Below, piece by piece: positions 49,701 to 62,486 of a stretch of DNA of 64,000 bases (positions are counted from its first letter, which is position 1; the number at the start of each line of letters is the position of its first letter). The position numbers and the translations under genes were made by a program. The notes under the pieces were generated by a model, which had not been told where the DNA came from, did not search any database, and worked only from the letters and a program-made list of their open reading frames with translations. Location of the stretch: positions 2,356,001 through 2,420,000 of the forward strand of contig JAUDYN010000005.1 of the NCBI GenBank assembly GCA_030407005.1, given 5' to 3'. This DNA is from Desarmillaria ectypa (Eukaryota > Basidiomycota > Agaricomycetes > Agaricales > Physalacriaceae).

Positions 49701-50484
49701 ATAACGCGTACCGTAATCAGTGCAGCGAGGACCAAAAGGATATGGACAAATGCTTGTCAAGTTATAAAAGGTGTTCGTTCGGTTCACCCTAGAAGGCGTC
49801 TTGGCGCGTCTTTGGTCATTTACAACCGGTAACCCAATCTAGTCATGCCCGAGTGTCAGTACCTCGGTAACTGCACTGAGGATACTCATCAAGAGATATC
49901 ACTGTTTAATGACATCTAATGCTGGAAGGAACACTGTGTCCCGGCGGTGGACGGGTTCTTTTGAGCCACTTACGCGTATCACCAGTTTCTTTGATCAGAC
50001 CCCGGACATTCTAGTGTCTGTGCACGTCCTTTATAACCACCATCTACGATTTGTCAATCCCCCGATTCTCTGTGAGACTTTTCAGGCATGCTACAGAATG
50101 ATTTGCAGCTCGGTGTGGAGGACAACACATTCTTCAGTTTCTGCATGTCCTCGCTGATGGAGCTAAGCGCAATTTTGCAAGATCCATTGGATATGTTTTA
50201 CGTTTTCAATGCCCTAGCTACCTCTCGCTTGAGTCTCGTCACCCTTATACTTCCATTTCACTGATACATTCATTGATAGTCGATCAGCCTTCGATCAGGC
50301 CTCCAAAATGATATCTACACATGGTCCTCCGCCAGCACTTGGTGCTTTAGAGTAATGCCGCAACGTGAATGGATTATGCTTCAACGGAAATTAAACGTGT
50401 CGCCTTCAGATTCGGTTTTAGTGAGTTCTGGCAAAGGACCCTCGAATGCGTTCCGAAAAAGCCCCTCCCTTCTAATATCCTCCG
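49701..50484. other. Intergenic region of about 780 bp
   Basis: Short frames only. Nothing recognised. Confidence 0.45.
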
Positions 50485-52145
50485 CTAACGAATGGTCAAA
50501 TCCCAGCATTGTAACCGAATGATTTCTAGACCTTCATCTCCACGAACTAGAGCGTCGATAATGTCTCTAGTTTCTAAATTCTGCCTGTTCTTCGGCATTG
50601 TCTTCAGCCGATGCATCTCGTTCTTGACGTTGGAACCGGTGACGGATTCCCCGTACTTTCGCAAGCTGATCCTCGCTTTCACAGAGAGATACTCGTCAGA
50701 TTTCTGGACTAGAATCTTTTGAATCCAATCTTGCTTCACCTGAAAAATGGGCATTAACGATACCAATTAGGTAGAAAATCGAAAGCACACAACCGACCTC
50801 TTCTGCCTGATCTATGAACGCCTGCTTTGTTACTTTACCACAGAGTATGCCCTTATACTCACCATAGTAAGTCCAGAGTGCTTGGGTCCCTTCTTTGACG
50901 AAGAGTGCAACGGTCTACCCCACTACATGATATCGCATTGAAAACAATAATCCGTGCCCCCCCAGCTGGGAAGGTAATGCTGAATTACACCTTTTCTGAA
51001 GAAAGTTAACCATCTGCCTGTTGAGCAATGAAGTTTGGGTAGTTTTGAGATGTTCTAAGAATGTTTTGGACCCCACGCCGTATTTCTCCAACAAAGACGG
51101 CGTGTGACGATGCAGCATGCATGGGATGGAGGGTCAATTATGAATAGCGGTATGTGAGAGATTAGGAAGGCGACGAGTTCTTTGGGTAAAAATGGATTTG
51201 TCTTTCTGCATCGCCTTGCGTCAATGCAACGGAACCAGCGTTTACCAAAAAATAAACTATTGTGTACCTTATTCTTTGGTATACTAGGTCTTCCAGCGGC
51301 AGGAGAAAGTCTTCTTTTGGTAGATCTACTTGAAGGGATAGATGTCTAAAAAGCTTCAGTTATGGAATTCTGTGCCAGCGACTTTGTACTTACCGTACGT
51401 TTCAGCTTACATTTATGACTCAATAAGTCACCGTCGGATACATCTCTCGAAAAATTGGTGGCCCAAGATGGGGCCAGTATTTCGGTATATGGCCTGCGCC
51501 GGATTGACGGTTTTACGTCTACAGGAAAGCGGCGTACAGGAGGATGAAATGACATTCATGAGAAAGGATCAATGATGGTCTCGACAATGGTTGGCCTCTG
51601 TTGGTGGAGGTGTCCTCGGAAGAGAAGACATGGACACTATCAGAGACTTCGGTTCAGTCTGGCTTTCGTGAGATTACGCCCCAGTAAGCTGACAGTCGAC
51701 AGACCTGAAGAGCCGACAAAATGACTCTAAATGTCGTCCGAGATGTCATTGCAGAAAAATGCAGTAACAGTTCACTGTTCCTGTCTTGCTTGATGAGGAC
51801 ATTGGAATCGCCTCTGAGATTGCAGCATTCAGGCCATTTGGCACAATTTCCTTCACCAAAGGATGAGCCAGGTTTCCATGGTTGAATGGGAGAAATACTC
51901 ACTACATTAGCATCCTCATTATACCGCCTCAGTTGCCTATTAAGGTCTTGGATTCTGCACTGTTTTCCTCCCGTATCTGCGCCTCTACCAGCTGCATCCT
52001 CACCTCATTGTAATTTTTCTGTATATATATCACGCTCTTCCAAAACAACGGCTAATTCGCGCTGAGATCTTGCATACTTTCGCTCCAGTTTAGGTGACAT
52101 TTCAGAGTGGAACAATCGGAGCTTCGGTCCGGGAATCCGTGACAT
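50485..52145 (-). pseudogene. Coiled-coil protein gene, probably disrupted
   Basis: Not recognised. The start at 52145 reads MSRIPGPKLRLFHSEMSPKL, then ERKYARSQRELAVVLEERDI, a basic N-terminus leading into a coiled coil. A TGA follows shortly in this frame. The heptad-like sequence continues in another frame (YNEVRMQLVEAQIREE), then returns to the first (RIQDLNRQLRRYNEDANV), so two compensating indels or an undetected splice pattern are needed. Further frames at about 51900-50500 include LLEKYGVGSKTFLEHLKTTQ and, at the end, RDIIDALVRGDEGLEIIRLQ. I could not join them. It resembles a microtubule or kinetochore coiled-coil protein in composition only. It is divergent from RPT4 with 47 bp between start codons. 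Confidence 0.4.
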
Positions 52146-52192
52146 CGCGGTCGACGCGTCATCAACTTTCTTGTTAAGTTACATCGACAACA
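52146..52192. promoter_or_regulatory. 47-bp divergent promoter of RPT4 and the coiled-coil gene
   Basis: Only 47 bp separate the ATG codons. The RPT4 promoter must lie here or inside the coiled-coil gene. No canonical element, including the proteasome-associated GGTGGCAAA box, is visible in the interval. Confidence 0.4.
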
Positions 52193-53815
52193 ATGGAGGC
52201 ACCCTCGACGTCCTCTGGCAGCATGGACCAGCGGCGGAAGGATGCGTTGCAGAGCTATCGTGAGGTAGCTGCTTTCTCTCGTTCTTGATGACTCTACTGA
52301 AATTCCCTTCGGCCAGAAAATGCGACACCACGAGTCGAGTAGCGAGAATCTGAAAACTCGTAAGGTTCAAGTATCTTCGCGTCGTATATAGTGGCTCATA
52401 TCTATCAGTCCGTTTTTCGCTCAAGGACTTAGAGAAGGAATACGAGAAGACTGAGGACGACATCAAAGCCGTGCAATCCGTAGGGCAAATAATCGGCGAG
52501 GTCATGAAGCAGTTGGATGATGACCGGTGTAAGCCGTGTCTACATGGCCCGTTGTCTATGCTCACCATTTTTGTGCCATTTTATAGTCATAGTGAAGGCC
52601 TCCTCAGGTCCTCGTTACGTCGTTTCGTACCGCCCAGCCCTACCCGCCGCCAAACTCAAAAATGGCACTCGTGTATCTCTTGACATGACGACCCTGACCA
52701 TCATGCGCATACTACCCCGTGAAGTCGATCCTCTTGTGTATAAGATGAGTCTGGAAGACCCTGGTGGTGCCTCGTTTGCGGGTATTGGTGGCTTGGGGGA
52801 GCAGGTTCGTGAATTGCGTGAGGTAAGAAACATTCTTTTGTCGCGCTCTATTTCTGAGCTCGCGCGTCATAGATAATCGAACTTCCTCTTCTGAACCCTG
52901 AACTCTTCCAACGTGTTGGAATTGAACCTCCGAAAGGTGTCCTACTTTATGGTCCTCCCGGGACTGGCAAGACTCTCCTGGCACGTGCCGTCGCAGCTAC
53001 CCTACAAACGAACTTCCTCAAAGTCGTCTCGTCTGCTATAGTAGACAAGTACATCGGTGAGAGTGCCCGAGTTGTACGAGAGATGTTTGGGTATGCACGA
53101 GACCACGAGCCTTGCGTTATCTTCATGGACGAGATTGATGCTATCGGTGGAAGACGATTCTCCGAAGGTACAAGTGCGGACAGGGAGATTCAGAGGACCC
53201 TCATGGAAGTGAGTTTCCGTATCACTTGCATGCTATTAATGTGATTGATAAATTAAACAGCTGCTAAATCAAATGGACGGCTTCGATTCCTTAGGAAAGA
53301 CGAAGCTCATCATGGCTACGAATCGACCGGATACATTGGATCCTGCCCTTCTTCGTCCAGGTCGTTTAGATAGGAAGATTGAAGTGCCGTTACCCAATGA
53401 GCAGGCAAGACTTGAGATTCTCAAAATCCACGCCGCCCCCGTAAACAAGGGCGGCGAGATTGACTACGAGGCTATCGTCAAGGTACGTTCGGGTGCTACG
53501 CTGAGAGCTTCTATTAATACGAACGTTGACCAGCTGACGGATGGATTTAATGGTGCGGATTTGCGTAATGTTGTGACGGAGGCAGGGATGTTTGCTATAA
53601 GGGATGATAGGTAAGATTTCAGTTTTCCCTGTTCTTCCAAAAACTGATTATAATGTTTACCTTTTCTTAGAGAATTTGTGAATCAAGAGGATTTGACGAA
53701 AGCAGCAAGGAAAGTAAGCGATGCGAAGAAGCACGAAAGTCAGTCCTTCCGATTTCTTTTAGGACATATTTACTAATTTATGAATTACACAGCCAAATTG
53801 GAGTATTCTGCATAG
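52193..53815 (+). CDS. RPT4: 26S proteasome regulatory ATPase Rpt4 (subunit 10B)
   Basis: One of six AAA+ ATPases of the 19S base ring that unfolds substrates and opens the 20S gate. About 400 residues in eight or nine exons. The N-terminus [20 protein letters not shown] leads into a coiled coil ([20 protein letters not shown]), then the OB domain. AAA core: Walker [18 protein letters not shown], pore loop [14 protein letters not shown], Walker [16 protein letters not shown], the Arg-finger region [23 protein letters not shown]4-type features: [14 protein letters not shown] and the end KKHETKLEYSA. The last coding exon is about 25 nt (53790-53815 region). Splice sites were taken where frame and motifs agree. 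Confidence 0.95.
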
Positions 53816-56175
53816 ATCCTTCCTTCCGTCTTTCTCATTCTCCTCACATCCGCCAATACACTATTTTGCGAGTGTGGCTGTATGTAACGTCGACCTTTTA
53901 CCCGCTTGATGACTATGCATTATGATTGACGTAAGCCGGGAATATGGTCGACTCCATTCTAAATACTTCTTAGAGTCCGTCACAGTAGAAGTTACGGTAT
54001 TCAAGGACCACCATCAACGAAGCGAAAGCGTAGTGCGCGTGGATGATACCGACAATATCCATCAGAACGAACAGAACGAACGCACTTATATGTGTACCAG
54101 TCTCGGGAAAACGAATCTTGCGATGGACTTGTGAGGGATATTGCGATGGTAAGCAATGCAATGTCATAACATCATGTCAAGCGAACTGTGATTCTACTTC
54201 GATTGGTGAGCTTCACTCCTTTGTCCCTAGCAATCAAGCAGGTGGCGGCCCAATGAGGTACAAAACAACGCGAGAACTCGCATCGACGTGGCGAGGCTCG
54301 CAATTACGGCCACATGCCAAGAAGTCCTGGTTTGCGCTCTCAGGGACACGAGGCGAAAGGGCTGTCGAAAGCAGAAAGAATACGCTTCAGACAACATATC
54401 TATTACATCTCAGGGGATAGCTTCGGCCACGATTTGGGGTGACGGACGTCTCCGCAGAATGCTGGAGCCATACCGTTGGCAAGATACTTTAAGCCATCAT
54501 ACTTCTCACCTAAGGGACGACTCAATTGAAGAAATGATACCTGCTTTCAACCCCGCACGGTGGTGCCACTGTGCTTTCTGGAAAATTCACCTCCCCCTTT
54601 CTCACCTCTCAGACGGTGTCAAACGGCCATCTATCTATCTTGTTCCGCTCTTCGAGGCTGATGATGATGAATTGGGATTACTTAGTAAGGGTTAGTAGTG
54701 GCGCTGGTAATGAGTGAGATATGGACTTGGGATGGCTAAAATTGTACCGAAGATAGCCACCGTTCATCCCAATAGTCCCATGGAGGAACTTTCTGATGCA
54801 GACGTTATCCTCCAGTCGTAGAAGGTACGTACTGACTATCAAGGGAGCATTAGACCAAAAACGATGTTGTCCCGTACCAACACTCGCCGTAAAACTTGGT
54901 GTATTTCCTTGGCGTGTGGTGTCGTATAGTAACAAGGAAAATGAGATCTGTTCTAGTATTCCTGCCGCTCAATAGTTCTTTTTATACCCGGACAGTACCC
55001 CCACCAAGACCCGAAGGACAGTCATACCCATGAGCGTCAAATTTGATTGGTGAGGTAGAAAGGGAAATGATAGAAAAGCGGATATCGCCCTCACCAATCT
55101 CGTTAACTTGGGCTCGTTGGTGTTGGCGAAACCGTAGCCAAACAAAAAGCCGGGGTATAGGGCCAAGGTAGTCCTTGTCCGATCATCCAGACTCACTGCT
55201 TTAGTTGATTCAATATTACGGGATTAGCCATATTGATATGTCCTACTACAGCACAGTCCAAGATCCGAGCCTAATGCATTGAACGTGGTTTTAGTGGGGA
55301 TGTAACACTGGAACTAACACTGGAACTGTCTAGCAGACCCATAACATCAGCGTCCGAGGCTCAGCGTTGCATTGATCGTTGGAATTTTGTGTCTGTCGCA
55401 TTGTCCTTTGTGAAAGGTCACGGCCGTTGACAAATTTAAAATTGCAATTCTGACGGCCAAGATATCTCCTGCATAAGCAGATTTACTGTAGGCGGCATCG
55501 AACTATCAAAACTACCATCGCGACGGCCGTTCAAAATATTGAGTCACCCACTCCTGGTAGGTAGGCATTTCGGGCCAAGCAAAAACGGTGAAAATGGGTG
55601 GATAACTCAAAGGATTTTGACGAAGTTTTTAGCGAAATGGGTCGGGATTCCCTTTAATGGTAAAGCCGATGTATTTTGCTGCGGTCAAAAGACTTCATCC
55701 AAATTTTATTTCTATTCCAATTGTATCCCTTGCATTTTGACTACCCGAGTTAGTCATCACTAGGAATGACCGTAGTTCCTAGGTAGTACCCACATGTCAT
55801 GGTTTCAATGAGTTCCATGTACTGATGAAGCTCGAAGCTCGTTCTTTATCAAGATGGCAGTGAAATCTCCGAGAAAGATCCTAACACCTCTTGCAATACT
55901 TATAAGGCTGATTTTTCATGAAAGTCATTGCCGATCAAGTATTCAAGTTGACGATCATGCGTCATGATCGGTGGAGCCATAACACGACGTCATGCATATA
56001 CCTGAGGCCAGGTGTCCTTCCTTCACATTTCGCACCCCGAACTTCGAAGTCTCCATCTCCGATTAACACTGACATTTTGCAGGTCGCTGCTCACAAGTCC
56101 CCGTTCTATCTGCAAATTTTAATTATCTGGAACAACTACTTATATACTTCTCAAAAATATATTCAGAAGCTTACT
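53816..56175. other. Gene-poor region of 2.4 kb
   Basis: Frames such as 54288-54695 plus (135 codons, DTLSHHTSHLRDDSIEEMIP) are open but unrecognised. A 12-bp direct repeat (aacactggaact) occurs twice, adjacent, at about 55306-55330. No transposon motifs. Confidence 0.4.
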
Positions 56176-59100
56176 CTATCCCCTCTTGACACCCGTACCG
56201 ATGCCCATCCCAACACGAACAAGAGTTTCGAGTGCGGCCCGACTGTTAATTAACAAGTCTTCGTCCCACTCCACCGCACCCTTTTCAAATAATACAACAA
56301 TGGTTGATCCACCTAGGAAAAGTAAGATGCAGTCTAGGGTCAGGCTGAGCAGGAAAGCTTACCGAAAGCAAAATACCCAAATTCTTGGCCACGTTGGACG
56401 TAATCACCTTCGTTCACAGTTGTCGTGATGGTCCCAACCATCATAGCACCAACACAAACAGCCATCACGCGGCCGAAATGAGGGCTATCGATGGGAACGA
56501 TCTTACGCGTATTCTCTCCGTAAACGTCTAGAGCCGTTCTGATCGCTTGAGGCTGGTGGAAATACACAATGAGCGCCTGTAACCTACGGAAGATGTCCTC
56601 TTTCACTTACATTGACTGTATAATACTCGCCGGCAATGTACTTCATGGGACCAATCTTACCCTCTACAGGTGAGTGGAATCGGTGATAGTCTTGAGGCGC
56701 TAGTCGAAAGATAGCCAAAGCACCGCCGTTGTATCGCTCAGCTTGACCCTTATATGCGTCGCCCAACAATCGAGAAACAGTGAATTCACGACCTTTGATC
56801 CACAGGCGAGTCGCTTCGTTGACGGTTTCAAAAGTCATCAAACGACAGTCAGCCGCACTGACAAGCCGATAAGGGTCAGTGTGCTTCTCAATAGGCCTCG
56901 CAGAAGGTTTCAATTTCCTTTAAAAATTCGTTATAAGTGACTCTATCTGTATGTTGTAGAGGACAGAGAAAGATACCTATAGAAAAATTCGTTGAAGGAT
57001 TCTTGGAAAACAATCAGTCACGCGATCGGTCAATGAGAGAGGCCAACATACTGAAAGAATCCAGAGGATCTAGAATCTCGTCCACCTTGAGGCCATGGAA
57101 TTCAATGAAGGCAGGAATGTCGCCGGCAGAATCAGGCGCATCGTACTTGATTCCTTGTTTGATTGACAAAGATTTTAATAGACGCCGGGCTGTTTGCAGA
57201 GACATCAAGGTTAGCTCGAAGTGAGTGAAAAGACACTTACCTCCGTTGCCTTCCATTCGACCTTTAGCTCCCTAATGTTCATATAAGCATCACATACTAC
57301 CAGGATCCGAGCTAAACCCACCTTATATAACAATCGAATACCTAACCTTACGTATACCTGCATCTTCTCCTCTTCCAACTGACCCGTCATCCTGTTTTGA
57401 ACGATGATATTGGCCGAGTTCTGCAACCGTTTGAGCGATGCATTGATATTGTGGGGAGATACTTACAGCACCAAGCTTATAGTCACCGCTCGAAATCTTG
57501 CCGATGATCTTCGTATACCATTTCCGCTGAGCTTGACTGGCAGTAACGAAGTTGTCGACAACAATGCGGTCAACCTTGTTCCAATCCTGGCTCGCACAGA
57601 CGGCAAGATGGGTAATGATGTCAACTTCCGCCTTCGAATTGAGCCTGGGTCGATGGCACAGTGGACAATTCTTAACATTGATAACACGTTCGAGCGATGT
57701 CTCCGAGCCTGAGGAGCTAGCGGCGGACAATGTAGACCCAGTCTTTGATTTGGATTTCAACCCTCTCCTGAACTTGGACCTCTTCTTCGCCGGGATGGCC
57801 TCCGATTCGGGGGTACCGGAGCCGGAAGACTCATCCTCGGGTTCAGAAGATGAGTAAGAGCCCTGCCTAGCCACTCCGCCGATAGGGCCGGCGATTTCAC
57901 CCGTAGGTGTCCCCGAAGCAACATGCGCAAGAGGCTGCTGCGCAGGCTCAGTCGTGTATGACCCTGAAGGAGTTGGTTGTGCCTTTATTTCTACGCCACT
58001 AACCACATCGTTGGTTTCCGGGCCCACGGAGATGCTCATTGGGGGCCCAGAAAAGTCAAGATGGTCCAGTGGTAATTCATGACCTTCCCTGTCCGACATC
58101 ATGATCATGGGCGTCGCACTAACGCTGCTGTCAAGAAGGGCGTCATCGGCGTCTAACCTCTTCTTTTCACTATCAGGTCGACCTAATTCCGCTTCTAAGC
58201 ATTGGATGGCTTCGGCCATGGTTAACTCGTCCGTATGAGAATTTTTATTAAAACGCGTCCAAAACGAGTTGACCGTCAAGCGAGTGAGGGTCGAACCAAG
58301 AGAATCCAGCATGGAAGTAATCTCAATGTGAGATAGCGTTCCTGTGTCATCAGTGTCGTATTGCTTAAGGAACTGTAGCCAGAAGCGTTGGCGGAGGGTG
58401 GCATATGGTTGGTACATAGCCCTATTGTCCAAAAACCCTCAGTCATGAACGTGAAACGAGTGAAATCACATACCGAACAGAGATAACTGGGGCATGTTTA
58501 GACTCCCAGGGCATATCTTTGCCGGTTGTCAAAGGCAGTTTGAAGTCCATCATTGCTTGATCTTCATCAGTAAAAGGGTACAGGCCAGTCTCTTCGTCGG
58601 CTTGAGGTGCATTATCCAACAATTCCGTGAGGTCGAAACTGGCGTCTCCAATGTGATCATTGGACGAAAGTTTGTCCCAATCCAAGATGGTGAGCTGTAC
58701 TTTAAAGGCTGTCTCATATCGCCTAACATGGAAGAGCAGCTTCTCGTCCCAAACAGGGCTCAACGAGTGACGAATAACACGGGTCCGGAAAACTTTCTTG
58801 CCGAATGAAATGACGACAAAGGGATCCATATCCCACCCTGTACGTGTCACTGTGAAATTGGAATGACTTCAGATCAGTACTTTTCTAATGCATACGAAGT
58901 TCTACTCACTGTTTTTCAATTTTGGCAGATCTTCGGCAGACTTGATCTCCAACATAACGATTCCGACGATGTCATTTGGACCGCTGAAGCTATACGGCTG
59001 CTTCTTCCGTTTCATCCGTCCACTAGCGCCATCGTTACCGCTACCACTGCTTGTGCCCGGTGTGCTGCCAGAGCCTGTGCCCCAGTTTCGCTTGAACCGC

Positions 59101-60373
59101 TTCTTCTCCTTTTCCAAACCTGAACGTGGCGTGCCTGGAGGTGTCCCTGTATCAGAAGTCTCGCTGGTAGGATTTGAGGTCGAGGTGGACCGTCGTGAAA
59201 ACTTCATTCTCATGAAGCTAGAAGAAGGCGTCCCAACTTTTGGTGAAGGAAGCCTCTTGTTTGGGGAAACAACAGGTGTAGCTGGTGTAAAATCGAGCTG
59301 AGGAGGAGATGCACGGCTTTCAGCTTCCTGTGATGCAGGGGTATTGGTAGAGGCAAGAGGCAAAGTAGGACCAGTAGAGAAGCTAGTTGCTGGGGTTGTG
59401 GGGGCAGTATTGAGCGTGGGGGTTAGGACGGGAACATTGTCGTCTAGAGCATCGGCAAACTCCTCATCGTCAGAAGAGTCAGAGTCAGAATCCGATGAGA
59501 TACCGCCGTCGTCTTCGTAGTCAGCCACTCCGGCGTGAGAGCGCACGGTACCAACACCTTCCGTCTACAGAGTTATATAAATGAAGGACATACTTCGGCA
59601 AGTTTCCGAGACTTACTGGTGGTGCAGATACCAAAGAAGGCCGAGATCGTCTGATGAGTTCTGAGAAGATCTCGTCAAACTCAAGAAGGCTCTGCGTTTT
59701 GGGCGGCGAGACGAAGCCAACTTTAACTTGCACGGACCCGGCGTCTTTCATTCCATCTCTTGTCGAAACAAGGTTTAATGAGAATGCCTGAATGATTGTG
59801 GCTTTGGCACGCGTTTCTGATAAGAAAACGATTGACATACCGTGTTACCTGGCTCGTCAAAGCCGTACGGCCTGTCGTTTCCAAACCAGTCCTCCAGGGG
59901 CAAAGCGACCTCGCCCATGTAGTCCTTCTTCATCAACATATCCTTGTCCCAGGCCACCATCTCCAAGACACCCAGCCTGTCAGCCAGGGAGAGATAGATA
60001 GGAAAGTCAAAAGTCGCATCCTTGGCCGCATAGATTGGCTGAAGTGTCTTCTTTGCCACGGGAGTCTGGAATCGCGAGTTCAACATAGACACGACGATGA
60101 ATCTACCGGCACATAGTATAAGCTCCTATCACACCACAACGAAATGAGGGTAGATACGCACGGATCACTTGCTCCGTTCCTATCCTTGGCCAACATGTCC
60201 TTGCAGCTGAGAATCTGCAGCCTCAGAATTACTATGGGGTCCTCTCCTGTGATGGGCGAAAGCGTATTGCGCCCGCTCCCACGACCGCCACCGACGAGAG
60301 TGCCAGCGCCACGCACGGGGAAGCGTGCAGCGCTCTTGAGCGCGCGCTTGAACTTCATTGCCTTGGGAGCCAT
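56176..60373 (-). CDS. PSD2: Phosphatidylserine decarboxylase, C2-domain PSD2 type
   Basis: Pyruvoyl enzyme making phosphatidylethanolamine from phosphatidylserine, at endosome/Golgi membranes. Around 1,100 residues, many exons. Order of domains from the start at 60373: basic N-terminus; first C2 domain ([40 protein letters not shown]); a Ser/Thr-rich acidic linker; second C2 domain ([59 protein letters not shown]); EF-hand-like [19 protein letters not shown]; a Cys-rich segment ([20 protein letters not shown]); then the PSD catalytic domain ([37 protein letters not shown]). The autocleavage motif GGST is rebuilt across the last intron (GYFAF, then [10 protein letters not shown]). The stop is at 56176-56178. 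All catalytic marks appear intact. Confidence 0.93.
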
Positions 60374-60884
60374 TTCGTGTCGTCGATAGCGAATGTTGGA
60401 CAAAAAGTGAGAATTGGACTGCACTAGGGTGAGACGCGCCCAAACTGCAGAATCGTTGCAATTAAATATACGGTGCTAGACAAAGGCGTACTCGGCCGCA
60501 AGACAAAGGAAGACAAAGGAGTACTTTCAGTGGCAGTGATTGGTAGAAAGGCTCGAGAAGCACTGGAGAAATATGGGCGGCTCCGCACAGCGCAGGGTAT
60601 TCGATCACGTCACCCCACATGTCTCATCGGCCGGCACCACAACAAATTACGTTCATAAGTTCAGGACTGCCCATGTAAATTGTCCGGGTTACAGCTGCCA
60701 ACTACACCAAGTAGAAAAATGCTAATTAACACTGTGCTACGCGAAGAAAAACGCTAGTGGTCCATGTGTAGAATACGGCCAAGTAAACAAAGTAAATCAC
60801 GGGTAAACGAGTGACCATGGTCTTAAAAAAGTCAATGTCATGAGCAAAGGTCTTTGTCATGAGAAAGTACGAAACATGCGTAAC
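60374..60884. other. Intergenic region between PSD2 start and glycoprotein 3' end
   Basis: About 510 bp, with two near-adjacent copies of agacaaagga at about 60502-60525. Nothing else recognised. Confidence 0.45.
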
Positions 60885-62187
60885 TCATGAAAGGTAGAGA
60901 GCAGACAGAATAATAGACAATAGCGCAATACCTGAAATCGTCACCTGGGTAGCGCCATTGCCAGTCGACGCTGCTCCAGCACCGGAGGCGGTGCTGGTGG
61001 CTGTACCGCTACTGCCAGTCGAACCTCCTCTCGATGTTGAGCCCGAAGTATTTGCAGAGGTCGATGCGCTACTGCTTATGGTTGGTCCATCGGTGTACAA
61101 GGCCGAGCTTGCGAACGAAACACAGTTGCTGGATGCGGGTATCCTCGCGGTGTAGGGAATGGAGGTGATGGGGCCAAGGGATTCGGGAGGCTGAGTGTAG
61201 GTCATGACAGCACCGCCTGAGGTATAAACACCAGGAGGATCCTGGTTTTCACCTTGGCAAGCCTCGAAGACGCCCTCTTGAGCATTGTTAGGCGCATTGT
61301 AGGCACAGCCGATACGGTCGTAGATGTGTTGACAAAGGTCAGCTGGGTTGGGCCCAGAAGGATCGCAAACCTTGAAACAAAAGGCGTTGCCACCCATGAA
61401 GCTAGAAACATTTTAGTAAAAATATCGCCGCAGTTCGAGAAAAGCGCACTTGTGCCACTCAATAGCTTGGGTGTAAGTGCTGTTGTCAGTGCCCCAGCCG
61501 GTAGAGTACACGAGACCGCCCATAGGGTTTCCACGCTGAAGATAATTTTCAACATCGAGAGAATCTGCGAAGAATAAAGAGACTTACAAGATCAGCGCCA
61601 TGAGGATCAAGTTCGCCTCCGAAATCACCATCTTGAATGTTGATTCTTGTCTGGTCAATGAAACCGACGACCTGAAGATACCCAGGCGTCTTGATGAACT
61701 GAACGCCCTTCAAAGTACCCTCTGGCATCAAACGTGTTCCACGGCCCTTTTTGGTACACCACGCAACTTCCTCACCCTCAGTGTCGGCGATAGTGCTGTT
61801 TGGCTGGGAGGGAGCCCACAAGCAGAAGTCTTCATATGACATTTTAACAAAGGAAAAGGTAGACAACGGAGAGATATCTACCATCAAGGGCGTTCAAAAA
61901 AGAAGTTTGACAAAGCGAATTTTGGTTTTCTGTGGTCGAGTTGCACAAATTGTAACCAAACTGGGTTCCTCGAATCAGGCCTTGGTCGGTATCAACTTTA
62001 TAGGGCTATAATCACCACTCAAGATCAAGAATGCGGGTCATAAGAATGCATGGCGTACTATTTGAGCAGGGTAAGCATAATGCTTCGATGCCAGGGGCGT
62101 TGCGGGAAAAGTCCCAGTAGGAGCTTGGGCCTGAACGGAAGAAGCCGAAAGCGCAGCGAGTGCAAAAGAAAGAACGGCAGCGGCCAT
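60885..62187 (-). CDS. GPI-anchored secreted glycoprotein, macrophage-activating-glycoprotein family
   Basis: Cell-surface protein abundant in mushroom genomes; biochemical role unknown. About 390 residues in five or six exons. Signal peptide MAAAVLSFALAALSASSVQA. The mature part has YNLCNSTTENQNSLCQTSFL, DFCLWAPSQPNSTIADTEGE, EVAWCTKKGRGTRLMPEGTL, LQVVGFIDQTRINIQDGDFG, MGGLVYSTGWGTDNSTYTQA and CFKVCDPSGPNPADLCQHIY with evenly spaced cysteines. A Ser/Thr/Gly-rich stalk follows, then a hydrophobic end (TISGIALLSIILSALYLS) typical of a GPI-attachment signal. The intron before DFCLW ends in AAG. I name the family from memory of Agaricomycete annotations, so the name is less certain than the architecture. 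Confidence 0.82.
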
Positions 62188-62486
62188 GCCAAAAAGAAAA
62201 TTGCTTCGGGAGGAAAAAACTGAATGATACGAGTGAAAAATATAGGACCCGAAAGGGCGGGCGTTACTGCGTGTGTCGTTGCGCAGTCGAGTTGAAATAC
62301 CGATATCAGCGGACTTTGAATTCCACGTGCTGCGCACAGACCACCTCGACTGACAGGCGCGTGATCAACTTGAAACATTTGATTCAGATGACGCGCTATT
62401 CAACTTGACGCGTCTCATTAGCCTTATACCACCATCTTCTCTCTTCAGCACTTCAGCACTTCAGCTGTTGTGAAGTCGCATAAGTT
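62188..62486. promoter_or_regulatory. Divergent upstream region of glycoprotein and HMG genes
   Basis: About 300 bp between the two start codons. A repeated cttcagca motif occurs near 62450-62465. Promoter function is inferred from position. Confidence 0.35.
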
